Shown: positions 1-8,615 of the stretch, piece by piece | Layout: the number at the start of each line of letters is the position of its first letter | How positions within the stretch are numbered: position 1 is the first letter of the stretch | DNA from: [Clostridium] saccharolyticum WM1 | Lineage (GTDB): Bacteria > Bacillota > Clostridia > Lachnospirales > Lachnospiraceae | Assembly: GCF_000144625.1 (NCBI RefSeq) | Contig: NC_014376.1 | Coordinates: forward strand, 3,162,001 to 3,226,000 | Length of the DNA: 64,000 nucleotides | Reading direction: 5' to 3' | Translations under genes and position numbers: made by a program | The notes under the pieces: model-generated | Told to the model about the DNA's origin: nothing | Databases searched by the model: none | What the model saw: the letters and a program-made list of their open reading frames with translations, nothing else

Positions 1-170
1 CTTCCGGCCTTTCTTAAGCGTTTTGCAAGGCCAAGATCGTTGGGGCCAAGGATGTATTCTCCTTCTTCGTTATAGCTGCTGTCCATCCGGTCCCAGCTGT
101 TCATAGGGTTTCTTGCGCCTCTGATGGCATTTTCTATGTTCATAACACTGACTCTTTCACAGTTTAACAT
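1..170 (-). CDS. Unidentified protein, N-terminal fragment (cut by window edge)
   Basis: A minus-strand reading frame begins with ATG at 168-170, behind an AAGGAAG ribosome binding site, and stays open to the left edge. The visible 56 residues contain the string RNPMNSWDRMDS followed by ILGPNDLGLAKRL. From memory this resembles a family of uncharacterised proteins common in clostridia and their phages, which carry an RNPMNSWD-like motif near the N-terminus and a GPNDL motif shortly after. No function can be given from this fragment. A TATAAT-like -10 lies on the minus strand at 218-223, so the gene probably has its own promoter just downstream of sbcC. Confidence 0.6.
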   Translation of the reverse strand, partial: MLNCERVSVMNIENAIRGARNPMNSWDRMDSSYNEEGEYILGPNDLGLAKRLRKAG

Positions 171-258
171 GGTATCTTCCTTTCTGTTTGATGATTCTGC
201 CTTTATGGTCCTATATAATTATAGAGCAAAACAACTGTTTCATCCATTGATTTATTTC

Positions 259-3200
259 TCAAAGATCCCACAGAATCCTGCTTCCTTTTTCCGTCTTGAT
301 CACCTGCAGCTTCTTTCCCATTTGTTCCTTTAATTCTGTCACATGGGAAATGATCCCGATCAGTCTCCGTTCTCCGGCCAGCTCCTGAAGGATTTGGACA
401 GCCTTAAGCCTGGATTCCTCATCCAGGGAACCGAAGCCCTCGTCAATAAAAAGAGCATCCATAGATACATTCCCTGCTGTGCTTTGGATGATATCCGCCA
501 TACCAAGGGCCATGGCCAGAGCGGCCATAAAGGATTCTCCGCCGGAAAGGGTCTTCACATCCCTTACCTTATCAGTTGCCATGGTGTAAACGTCCAGATC
601 CAGACCTACCTCTCCCTGCTTTCCAAGGGTCTCCAAATCCCTGCACTGAAGCAGGAACCGGCCGTCTGTCATAACATCCAGACGCTTGTTCGCAGCATGG
701 ATCATCTGGTTAAAATACTGTCTCTGGACATAGGTCTGAAAATCCAGGCTGGCAGATCCGGTCATTTTCCCATTGGCAGTCTGGAATAGAGTATGATACA
801 GCCGGTATGTTTCTTCCAGCTGCTCTCTCTCCTTCCACAACCGCCTTAAATTTTCCGCCGCCTGAAAAGCCCGGCTTCCAATAGCTGTGATCCTTGCCTC
901 TTTCGTCTGCAGCTGTCTCTGCTCCTCCTTCAGTGCCTTTGCCTGCACTTTCCACTGCTCTGTTTCTATTCTTCCGCGCCCCTTTGTCTGTTCCTCATAC
1001 TGGCTGCAGACGGTGCGGGCTTTTAACACCTCTTTTTCATAATTCCCGGTCTCCTGCTCCCACTGCCTCATAATTTCAGGTGTCTGCTTTGCTCTTTGGT
1101 ACTCCTCTTCTCCGGAAAATCCCAGAGTCCCTAAGGCCGCCTGAAAGGCATGATGCGCCTGTTCCATTGCAAGCCTGCACCTCTCCCGGTTTTCCTTTTC
1201 CGAGGTTAAGCGTCCTTTTCCTTCCCTTTCCTTTTCCTGGATATCCCTAAACCGGTGATCCGCCTGCTCCTCTGCCCTTAAAAGCGCTTCCTTTCGTTTC
1301 TCAAACTGCTCCAGTTCTCCCGCAGCCTTTTCTTCTTCCGGATATGGCAGACGCTTCTTTACATGATCCGTCTCTGCCAGGAGGGCCGCCATGCTTACCT
1401 GTTTCTGCTGCCAGTCCTCCCTGCTCTTTTCTTTTTCAAGCTCCAGCTCCTCACGCCTGCTTCTGTCCGCTTTTCGTTCCTCAAGAATCTTCTTTAAAAG
1501 ATGGTCCGCAGCCAAGGCCTCCTCCTCTTCCTTCTCTGCTTCTTTAAGAAGGGAACTGATCTCCTTTTTTTCATGATACAGGCGAAGCTTAAGCTGTTCC
1601 TGAGGATAAGATGCTCCCAGCCATTTTACTTCCTCTTCTTCCAGAAGCCCCCTTAGGAGCTGGAAGGCTTCCACTACCCGGACGGCGGCCTGGGTGGCTT
1701 TGGAACGCTTTTCTTCCGCCTGGTTTCTTGCCCTTTTTGCCTGTTCCACCTCTTCCTGGGTGACTGCCCCCTCTTTCAGGTCCGCTTTTATGGGATGGTG
1801 GGTGGAGCCGCATACGGGACAGGCCTTCCCTTCTTCCAGATCCCTGGCCATAATTCCGGCCTGCACTGCCAGAAATTCCTGAAACTTAATATTGTAATGG
1901 CTTTCTTCCTGTTCATACTCCCTCTGGGCCTGCAAAACAGCTTCCTGGCATTTTTCTTTTTTTATCTCTGCCGCAGCTTCCTCCATGGCCGCCTTTTCAA
2001 GGGTCTCCAAAGCCTGCTGCCGTTCCAGCAGTCCCGCCTTTTTAGCCCTCACTTCCGGCAGCTTCCCCGCCAGGATCTCTGCCTGCTCCTGTCTGGCTTC
2101 GTTTGCAGACAGCCGTTCCTTTAACCGGGTCAGCTCTGCTTCTATGGTCTGAAGCCTTCTCTCCGCCGCCTCTGTCTCCCTTTTCTTTTCAGCGGAGGAC
2201 TTTTCGATGGCCTTCCAGCGGGTATATAAAGGCATGGCTTCCTGCAGCCTGGCAATGAGAAGGGTAAGCCCAGGCACTTCTGCGGAAGCCTCTCTTCGTT
2301 CCTTTGCTTCTTTTTCCGCGGAAGCATAGCTTATGGCTATGTCCTCCAGCTCCTTTTCCAGCTGGACGGTTCTCCTTACAGCCCCTTCATACTCCTTCCT
2401 TTTATCAATGAACTGGGCCTCCGGGCCATTCGCTTTTTCTGCCCGGACCGCTTCCTTTCTGCGCTCCGTCAGCATAAGCCATTGTTCCTTTCTGCCTTCC
2501 AGGAGCTCCAGGCGGGCCTTTGCCTGCTCAAGGCCGTCAAAAAGGCGGTTTACCTCCTGGGCCATACTCAACTGCCCTTCCACCTGGTTAAGAAGTTTTC
2601 CCTTAAGCTCCCTTTCCTCTGAAAGCTTCTCCCCTTCCTCCTTAATTTCTTCCAGGATCGCACCTAGCAGGCTTTGTATCTCCTCCACCCTTGTTTCTTT
2701 AAAATCCAACAGCTCCCGCCACGAGTCCCCATAAAGACTTTCCTCCAAAAGCTCCACATTCCCAAGCTCGTGGCTGCACATTTTCCGGTTATCTTCCAGG
2801 CTGTTAAAAAGCAGGCTGTTCCGGTCCTTTAATTTCATCTGGATGCGGCTGTAGATTCCGGTGTTGAAAATCCTTGAAAATATCTCCTTCCGTTCTTTGG
2901 ATGATGCATGAAGAAGCCTTAAATAATCCCCCTGGGCGATCATGGCGATCTGGAAGAACTGGTTCTGATCCACTCCCACAATCTCCTGGATCTTTAAGTT
3001 AATATCCCGAAGGCTGCCCGCATATTCCGATCCGTCAGGCAAAAGAAGGGATGCCTTTGCCGGAACGGGAACGGCTGTATATTCCCCGTTTTTATTTTTC
3101 CGCTTGCTGATTCTTGTATAGGCAGGACTTCTGGTTATTTCATACCTTTCTCCCCCCTGGGAAAATTTTAATGAAACAACGGTTTCCTGATCTTCTGCCG

Positions 3201-3408
3201 CGTACTGGCTGCGCATCATGAAAGGCTCTCTTTTCTGTCCGCTGGTTTCTCCGAACAGGGCATATGTCACTCCGTCAAAAATGGTGGTTTTACCTGCTCC
3301 TGTATCTCCGGTTATAAGGAAGATGCCATGACCGATTTTCTCAAAGTCCACGGTTTCCTTTCCTCCATAGGATCCAAAGGCGGACATGGTTAACTGCAAT
3401 GGCTTCAT
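259..3408 (-). CDS. sbcC: Exonuclease subunit SbcC (Rad50-like ATPase)
   Basis: Large subunit of the SbcCD nuclease, which opens DNA hairpins and processes protein-blocked or broken ends. The 1049-residue length is normal for the family. Seen: Walker A GDTGAGKTT at residues 34-42; two long Glu/Lys/Gln-rich coiled-coil arms; a central zinc hook CPVCG near residue 530; the ABC signature LSGGESF near 955; and Walker B ALFIDEGFGSLDEES near 990. The ATG overlaps the sbcD stop by four bases (ATGA), so the two are translationally coupled. It is the last gene of the recQ-sbcD-sbcC run. Identification is secure. Confidence 0.96.
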   Translation of the reverse strand: MKPLQLTMSAFGSYGGKETVDFEKIGHGIFLITGDTGAGKTTIFDGVTYALFGETSGQKREPFMMRSQYAAEDQETVVSLKFSQGGERYEITRSPAYTRISKRKNKNGEYTAVPVPAKASLLLPDGSEYAGSLRDINLKIQEIVGVDQNQFFQIAMIAQGDYLRLLHASSKERKEIFSRIFNTGIYSRIQMKLKDRNSLLFNSLEDNRKMCSHELGNVELLEESLYGDSWRELLDFKETRVEEIQSLLGAILEEIKEEGEKLSEERELKGKLLNQVEGQLSMAQEVNRLFDGLEQAKARLELLEGRKEQWLMLTERRKEAVRAEKANGPEAQFIDKRKEYEGAVRRTVQLEKELEDIAISYASAEKEAKERREASAEVPGLTLLIARLQEAMPLYTRWKAIEKSSAEKKRETEAAERRLQTIEAELTRLKERLSANEARQEQAEILAGKLPEVRAKKAGLLERQQALETLEKAAMEEAAAEIKKEKCQEAVLQAQREYEQEESHYNIKFQEFLAVQAGIMARDLEEGKACPVCGSTHHPIKADLKEGAVTQEEVEQAKRARNQAEEKRSKATQAAVRVVEAFQLLRGLLEEEEVKWLGASYPQEQLKLRLYHEKKEISSLLKEAEKEEEEALAADHLLKKILEERKADRSRREELELEKEKSREDWQQKQVSMAALLAETDHVKKRLPYPEEEKAAGELEQFEKRKEALLRAEEQADHRFRDIQEKEREGKGRLTSEKENRERCRLAMEQAHHAFQAALGTLGFSGEEEYQRAKQTPEIMRQWEQETGNYEKEVLKARTVCSQYEEQTKGRGRIETEQWKVQAKALKEEQRQLQTKEARITAIGSRAFQAAENLRRLWKEREQLEETYRLYHTLFQTANGKMTGSASLDFQTYVQRQYFNQMIHAANKRLDVMTDGRFLLQCRDLETLGKQGEVGLDLDVYTMATDKVRDVKTLSGGESFMAALAMALGMADIIQSTAGNVSMDALFIDEGFGSLDEESRLKAVQILQELAGERRLIGIISHVTELKEQMGKKLQVIKTEKGSRILWDL

Positions 3409-4574
3409 AATCCCTCTTCCTCCTTAGCTTCCTGCACGATCCGTTCCATAGCGTTCTCTTCCTCCAGGCTCATATCTTTGCCTCGGACTGTTTTGTAAAA
3501 CTGCCGGAATGCCTCCATGGGTCTAAGAACCGGCACAGCCGCTCCTTCCTCCAGCCGTTTTTGCCTGGACCGTTCATTATCCACCCGAAGCTCAAGCAAA
3601 TGATCGAATACCTCTTCCAAACGTTCCCTGACCCGGTAAGGCTCCTCTTCATCAGTAATCGTAACACTGATATAATCATGTCGGCTGCTTGCCCCGGCTT
3701 TTGAAAGAACCTCGGATAAGCTTCCCCTTTCCCGCCTCACATCCTGGATTCCGTAAAGGGGGAGAAATTCCAGTTCCGGTTCCTCACCCTTTTTCCCCAG
3801 ATGTACCATTGTCATTGATTTTACATGGTTTTCTTCACTAACAGAATATTTATAGGGAGAACCGCTGTACCGGATCCAGGTCCTGCCCACCTTTTGGGAA
3901 CCGTGAAGATGGCCCAGTGCCACATAATCAAAGGCGGAAAGAACAGAGATATCCACCCGGTCCAGACCTCCCGCCAGGATGACTGCCTGTTCCGATTCGC
4001 AGGTTTCCGGATCCTTATTGCCTGCCGCATAAAATTGATGGGATAAAAGGATATTCCGCTCTTCTCTTTGAATGGTTTCCCTTTCCAGAACAGCCTGCAG
4101 GGCACTCTCATACCCTTCCGGCTGGTTGTCCGGAAAAAGCTGCCTTACATACCCTGGTTTTAAGAAGGGCAGGAGGTAGAAATTCACAGGGCCGTTTTCA
4201 TCCTGCAGCACCACCTTTTTTAAATATTCCTCAGGAGTCCTGGGGGGAAACGTGGATAAATAGATGCAGTGCTGCTCCAGGAAAGCCCCTGCATAGGACA
4301 GGCGTTCCGGCGAATCATGGTTTCCGGCGATGATCAAAACTGAAATCCGGGGCCGTATTCTGGAGAGACCTTCCAGGAAATTGCCGAACATGGTATAGGC
4401 CTCCCCCGATGGAGCTGTTTTATCATAGATGTCGCCGCAGATCAGCACTGCATCCGGATGATGGGATGCTGCATAATCCACGATCTGGTTTAAGACCGCT
4501 TCCTGGTTTTCCTTTAAGCTGTAACCATTTAACTGCTTTCCGATATGCAGATCAGACAGATGAAAAATCTTCAT
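3405..4574 (-). CDS. sbcD: Exonuclease subunit SbcD (Mre11-like nuclease)
   Basis: Mn-dependent nuclease partner of SbcC. Calcineurin-like phosphoesterase motifs are all present: DLHIGK at residues 8-13, GDIYD near 48, GNHDSPERLSY near 85, a SHQF histidine and GHLHGSQ near 220. The C-terminal third is the capping and SbcC-binding region. Length (389 aa) fits the family. The start follows an AGGAGG site four bases upstream. The gene lies 54 bp after recQ and overlaps sbcC by four bases, so all three are probably one transcript. Confidence 0.96.
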   Translation of the reverse strand: MKIFHLSDLHIGKQLNGYSLKENQEAVLNQIVDYAASHHPDAVLICGDIYDKTAPSGEAYTMFGNFLEGLSRIRPRISVLIIAGNHDSPERLSYAGAFLEQHCIYLSTFPPRTPEEYLKKVVLQDENGPVNFYLLPFLKPGYVRQLFPDNQPEGYESALQAVLERETIQREERNILLSHQFYAAGNKDPETCESEQAVILAGGLDRVDISVLSAFDYVALGHLHGSQKVGRTWIRYSGSPYKYSVSEENHVKSMTMVHLGKKGEEPELEFLPLYGIQDVRRERGSLSEVLSKAGASSRHDYISVTITDEEEPYRVRERLEEVFDHLLELRVDNERSRQKRLEEGAAVPVLRPMEAFRQFYKTVRGKDMSLEEENAMERIVQEAKEEEGL

Positions 4575-4628
4575 ATAACCTCCTGAAACTCTATGTTATC
4601 TTAAATCTTGAATGAAATATAAAACCAA

Positions 4629-6461
4629 TTACAGAAACACCTTCAAGAACCTTTCCCCATACTTTTCATACTTATAATCCCCAACGCCTGAAACTGTCAG
4701 CATCTCTTCCTTTGTCTTCGGCTTTCTCACGGACATATGTACCAGGGTTTTGTCGGAAAATACGATATAAGGCGGCACCTTTTCTTCTTTGGCAATCTCC
4801 AGCCTCAACTCCCTTAAGGTCTCGAACAAAGCCGCCTCCCCTTCTGTTAAATCCATAGCAGAGGCATTGGGCTTCTTCATCTTCTTCCCCCTCTTTTCTT
4901 TTTCCGCAGGCTCCTGTTCCCGGGCCATTTTCATGATCACAGACGCTCCTTCTTCCAGTATCTCCCCGGATTTATCCGTCAGCTTTACAATGGCGTATTC
5001 ATCATTGGTTACAGCCATCCAGTCATTTAAGAAAAGATGGTTCATCACCTGCCGCAGTTTATAGGCAGGAACCTTTGCCAGACACCCATAATGGGGATTT
5101 TCATTCATCCGGTAGTTTCTGATCTTTGCCGTGTTAGCTCCATGAACCGTATCAATGATGACAGCAGTCCCATACCTCTGTTTGCTGGTCTTCACGCATT
5201 CAAGCAATTTATTGGCAATATCCGTCACATCCACCGTTTCAAAGCGGCTTAAGCAGTTGGAACAGTTTCCGCAATAATTCTCTCCATATTCCCCAAAATA
5301 CCGCAGGATATAATCCCTCAGACACTCATTGGTAAAGGCGTAGAAGGTCATCTTCCTAAGCCGTTCCCGGTCCCTTTCCGTAACCATCCGGCTGGTGACG
5401 GGATCCAGTTCCTGATTGTCCTGGTTGTTGTCTATAAACATCTGGTTGGTCACCACGTCCTGGCCGCTGTAAAGCAGGATGCATTCTCCCGGTTCCCCGT
5501 CCCTGGAGCACCGGCCTACCTCCTGATAGTAGGATTCCAGGTTCTTCGGCATATTGTAATGAAGGACAAATCGCACATTGGATTTGTCAATCCCCATGCC
5601 GAAGGCATTGGTTGCCACCATGATCCGGCTTCTGTCATAGATGAAATCATCCTGATTCTTCCTACGCTCCTCATCCCTTAACCCTGCATGATACCTTGTG
5701 GCCGAAAATCCTTCCTGATTCAGCCGGTCACATACCTCTTCCACCAGCTTTCTTGTCAGACAGTAAATGATCCCGCACTGATCCGGGTGGCGCTCCACAT
5801 AATTCTTTAAAGTGGCATACTTATCCTTGGGAGACTGGACGCCCAAATAGAGATTAGGCCTGTCATATCCGGTAGAAACCACAGCAGGTTCCTGAAGCAT
5901 GAGAATATCAATGACATCCTCACGGACTTCTTTTGTAGCAGTAGCCGTAAATGCACTGATAACCGGACGTTTGGGAAGCTTGTTAATAAAATCCACAATT
6001 TTCAGATAGCTTGGTCTAAAATCCTGTCCCCACTGGGATACACAGTGAGCCTCATCCACTGCTACCATGGAAATATTCGTGTTTAGTGCAAAATCCAGAA
6101 ATTCATCCGTCACAAGACGTTCCGGTGCTACATAAATAATGGGATACCGCCCTTCCCGTGCATAGGACAGGGCCTTATAATACTGACTTGCAGTCAAAGA
6201 ACTGTTAAGATACGCGGCGTGAATGCCTGCCTGATTGAGAGTTGTTACCTGATCTTTCATAAGAGAGATCAAAGGGGAGATGACCAGTGTGATTCCTTCC
6301 ATCATAAGGGCTGGGATCTGGAAGCACAGGGATTTTCCGGAACCGGTAGGCATGATTCCCAGGGCATCCCTGCCAGCCAAAATGCTGTCAATCAGCAGTT
6401 CCTGCCCTTCCCGGAAATGGTCGTAACCGAAATAGTGCTTTAATGCCTGAAATTTATCCAT
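4629..6461 (-). CDS. recQ: ATP-dependent DNA helicase RecQ
   Basis: Superfamily 2 3'-5' helicase that unwinds recombination intermediates and supplies single-stranded ends for repair. Seen in 610 residues: Walker A MPTGSGKS at 37-44; the DEAH box followed by CVSQWGQDFRPSY near 135; the RecA-like second domain with FGMGIDKSNVRFV and the YYQEVGRCSRDG arginine-finger motif; a zinc-binding cluster ending CGNCSNC near 400; a winged-helix region; and a C-terminal HRDC domain from about 530. A Lys-rich linker precedes the HRDC. Its position beside sbcDC indicates a recombination and repair operon. Confidence 0.95.
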   Translation of the reverse strand: MDKFQALKHYFGYDHFREGQELLIDSILAGRDALGIMPTGSGKSLCFQIPALMMEGITLVISPLISLMKDQVTTLNQAGIHAAYLNSSLTASQYYKALSYAREGRYPIIYVAPERLVTDEFLDFALNTNISMVAVDEAHCVSQWGQDFRPSYLKIVDFINKLPKRPVISAFTATATKEVREDVIDILMLQEPAVVSTGYDRPNLYLGVQSPKDKYATLKNYVERHPDQCGIIYCLTRKLVEEVCDRLNQEGFSATRYHAGLRDEERRKNQDDFIYDRSRIMVATNAFGMGIDKSNVRFVLHYNMPKNLESYYQEVGRCSRDGEPGECILLYSGQDVVTNQMFIDNNQDNQELDPVTSRMVTERDRERLRKMTFYAFTNECLRDYILRYFGEYGENYCGNCSNCLSRFETVDVTDIANKLLECVKTSKQRYGTAVIIDTVHGANTAKIRNYRMNENPHYGCLAKVPAYKLRQVMNHLFLNDWMAVTNDEYAIVKLTDKSGEILEEGASVIMKMAREQEPAEKEKRGKKMKKPNASAMDLTEGEAALFETLRELRLEIAKEEKVPPYIVFSDKTLVHMSVRKPKTKEEMLTVSGVGDYKYEKYGERFLKVFL

Positions 6462-6714
6462 ATAACTTTTGTTTCTGCTCCTTATCCTTTGTTTTTTCCA
6501 TTATACCATTTATACTCCAGTTTTACCACCGGCATTCTTTCATTGCAGCACCGTTTTTTGTTTGAAGCCCTCCATCTTCAGATTGTTTTTTGGGCAGATT
6601 CCGGAAACTTGCCGGAAATGTGAAATAAAGCTGGCTTTTCCCAAACGATCATACTATAATTACTATGCATTTGAATGCATCATGCATTCTATTTTACATC
6701 ATAGGAGAATCACT

Positions 6715-7602
6715 TTGAAAACAAATATCGGATTGTACTTAACTCTGCTTTTCGGCGTCTTTTCCCTTTCCACTTCTGCTGTTTTTGTGCGCCTGGCAAA
6801 TGCCCCTTCCGCCATAACAGCATTTTTCCGGTTATTTTTTGCCGCACTGGTCCTTTTGCCCTTTCTGCTGGCAAGCAAGGAAAAAAAGCGGCAGCTGCTG
6901 TCCTTATCGAAAAAGCAATGGGCTCTGGGGATCTTGTCCGGACTGCTTTTATCCGCCCATTATATGCTGTGGTTTGAATCTCTGCGGCATACTTCGGTGG
7001 CAAGTTCCACGGTCATTGTAACATTACAGCCTCTTTTCTCCATTGCCATCGGATTCTTTTTTCTTAAGGAACGATTCCATAAGCTTGCAATCGGAGGATG
7101 CATGGTCGCCATTGCCGGATGCTTTATGATCGGATGGGGAGATTTTCAAATAAGCTCCCAGGCCTTGTTTGGGGATCTGCTGGCATTTCTGGCGGCAGGT
7201 TTTATCAGCATCTACTTTTTTGTAGGCCAGGCAATCCGAAAGGAGTTATCCGCAGTTTCATATTCCGTTATAAGCTATTTAAGCAGTTCTGTTTTTCTGG
7301 GAGGCTATGCCATGCTGGAGCGCAGCTCATTTGCCGGTTACCCTGCAGCTACCTGGTTGGCCTTTGGGGGATTGGCGCTGATATCAACTGTTTTTGGACA
7401 ATTTATATTCAACTGGCTGTTAAGGTGGATTCCTGCAACCGTGATATCCATGAGCATCTTAGGGGAAACCATCGGCACATGTATCCTGGCCTATTTTATT
7501 TTAAATGAGGCGATCACCCTTCAGCAGGGGCTGGGGATAGCAACAATTTTGTCAGGACTGGTGATCTTTTTCCTCAGTCCGCCTAAATATAAAGACCGGT
7601 GA
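6715..7602 (+). CDS. EamA/DMT-family permease
   Basis: Ten-helix drug/metabolite transporter made of two EamA repeats (first about residues 8-140, second about 150-290). Visible features are TSAVFVRLANAPSAITAFFRL in the first repeat, a LKERFHKL loop at the end of the first repeat and LGETIGTCILAYFILNEAIT in the second, the usual DMT hallmarks. The frame is open upstream to 6469, but that stretch does not look like protein. The start is placed at a TTG (6715-6717) seven bases after an AGGAG site, giving the standard ~295 residues. The gene is divergent from recQ. Substrate cannot be deduced. Confidence 0.85.
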   Translation: MKTNIGLYLTLLFGVFSLSTSAVFVRLANAPSAITAFFRLFFAALVLLPFLLASKEKKRQLLSLSKKQWALGILSGLLLSAHYMLWFESLRHTSVASSTVIVTLQPLFSIAIGFFFLKERFHKLAIGGCMVAIAGCFMIGWGDFQISSQALFGDLLAFLAAGFISIYFFVGQAIRKELSAVSYSVISYLSSSVFLGGYAMLERSSFAGYPAATWLAFGGLALISTVFGQFIFNWLLRWIPATVISMSILGETIGTCILAYFILNEAITLQQGLGIATILSGLVIFFLSPPKYKDR

Positions 7603-7670
7603 CAGAAAAATTACTTTTGAAATGGAAGAAGAAAAACCGGACCGCTGGGGTACCAACGGGAAAGCAGCCA

Positions 7671-8186
7671 TCAGCTGCAGTTTAACTTCTTCCATTTTCT
7701 GATCTTTGTTCGAAAGGATTTAAAGGGAGCAACCGTATTGATGTGGATCCATTTCCAGACCGGCCAGTTAGAGGGAGTCGATGCCGCCCATTTTCTGCCT
7801 CCGGCCTGAAAAAGCTGGGCATCTGTGTAACCTTCCGTCAAATCCAGGATTTTCTCCACTGTCTTCCGAAACATGCCGCATAATTCCTGTAAGCTGTATG
7901 TTTCATATTGCCGGTAAAAGCTTTCATACAATCCGCCTAAATTGTTCCATTTGTAATCAGGATGAGGAGTGATAACTGTAATTCCCTGCTGCTCCTGCTC
8001 TTCCCATTGGAGAAGGAGGTTCAGCCATCCTAACTGATAGGCCACCATCTGCGCCGGTGTCCTGTCCACGCCGTCCATTGTTTTATCCTTGTCAATTTCC
8101 CGGATGTGGGAAAATTCATCAATAAACAGCTCCGCCCGATTTAAGATCTCATCCATCAATTCCTTCTTATCCTTATATTCCGTCAT
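7671..8186 (-). CDS. ClbS/DfsB-family four-helix protein (DUF1706)
   Basis: The 171-residue soluble protein matches the ClbS/DfsB family: a DRTPAQMVAYQLGWLNLLLQW helix, a PDYKWNNLGGLYESFYRQY segment and a C-terminal WPVWKWIHINTVAPFKSFRTKIRKW motif. ClbS itself protects colibactin producers by opening the warhead's cyclopropane; most homologues, including those in clostridia, have no known substrate. It stands alone here with no biosynthetic cluster, so self-resistance to a neighbouring product is unlikely. The start has a good AAGGAAAGGAAG site. The stop-proximal CTTCTTCCATTTT pairs with a segment near 7620, a possible transcript-end structure shared with the convergent EamA gene. Confidence 0.85.
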   Translation of the reverse strand: MTEYKDKKELMDEILNRAELFIDEFSHIREIDKDKTMDGVDRTPAQMVAYQLGWLNLLLQWEEQEQQGITVITPHPDYKWNNLGGLYESFYRQYETYSLQELCGMFRKTVEKILDLTEGYTDAQLFQAGGRKWAASTPSNWPVWKWIHINTVAPFKSFRTKIRKWKKLNCS

Positions 8187-8446
8187 AGAACTCTTCCTTT
8201 CCTTTTCCTATCTTCTATTGCTGCCGCCATACGGTATCGGCTTATGAAAATCAGTACAATCAATCTTCTTCCTCAATTTTTCTGTTTTTTAGATAACCAC
8301 AGCTTTCTCAAACTCAGCAGCAGACGAAAAACAGATTTTCTCATAAATGCATTATACTATTATCCTCACGAATCGGCAAGGTTCCAGCTGCTATCCTCCG
8401 CTCTCTTGTTTGATTAACTGCCGGTAAAGGCCGTATGGTTTGGCTG
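8187..8446. other. Intergenic region with TTTCTCA motifs
   Basis: No gene is visible between the ClbS-like gene and the kinase promoter. The stretch holds CACAGCTTTCTCA at 8298-8310 and another TTTCTCA near 8338, close to a TATACT-like hexamer. The 13-base string recurs in the tandem box at 10892-10913, so this may be a regulator-binding region of the potassium module. Confidence 0.35.
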
Positions 8447-8475
8447 TTGATTTTATTTGTTCATCCATTTATAAT
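8447..8475 (+). promoter_or_regulatory. Promoter of the kinase/regulator operon
   Basis: TTGATT (8447-8452), a 17-base spacer and TATAAT (8470-8475) form a near-consensus sigma-70/SigA promoter 36 bases before a short leader ORF and about 140 bases before the histidine kinase. Confidence 0.75.
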
Positions 8476-8510
8476 TATATGAATCTGTTATGGGAAGGAT
8501 GGAATGTGTG

Positions 8511-8615
8511 ATGAAACATATATCTGCCCATAAACCGCTGATAAGGGAAGCATGGGATTCCAAGAAACGAAGAAAAGCCTGTTGGCAGGCACACATGGAA
8601 AGGAGTAGGCAATGA
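8511..8615 (+). CDS. Possible 34-residue leader peptide coupled to the kinase
   Basis: A short frame starts with ATG at 8511, behind a GGAAGGATGGAA stretch, and encodes 34 basic residues (beginning MKHISAHKPLIREAW and ending HMERSRQ). Its TGA at 8613-8615 overlaps the kinase start (ATGATG), an arrangement typical of translational coupling. It lies directly downstream of a strong promoter. It could be a real small protein, a regulatory leader or chance; only the overlap and position support it. Confidence 0.4.
   Translation: MKHISAHKPLIREAWDSKKRRKACWQAHMERSRQ

Noticed and set aside
6469..6714. N-terminal extension of the EamA permease
   Set aside because: The 82 codons are Phe/Cys/His-rich without a membrane or domain pattern and overlap the recQ promoter area; a TTG with AGGAG at 6715 gives the normal protein.
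8187..8610. c-di-AMP (ydaO) riboswitch before the potassium module
   Set aside because: None of the conserved ydaO blocks could be recognised.
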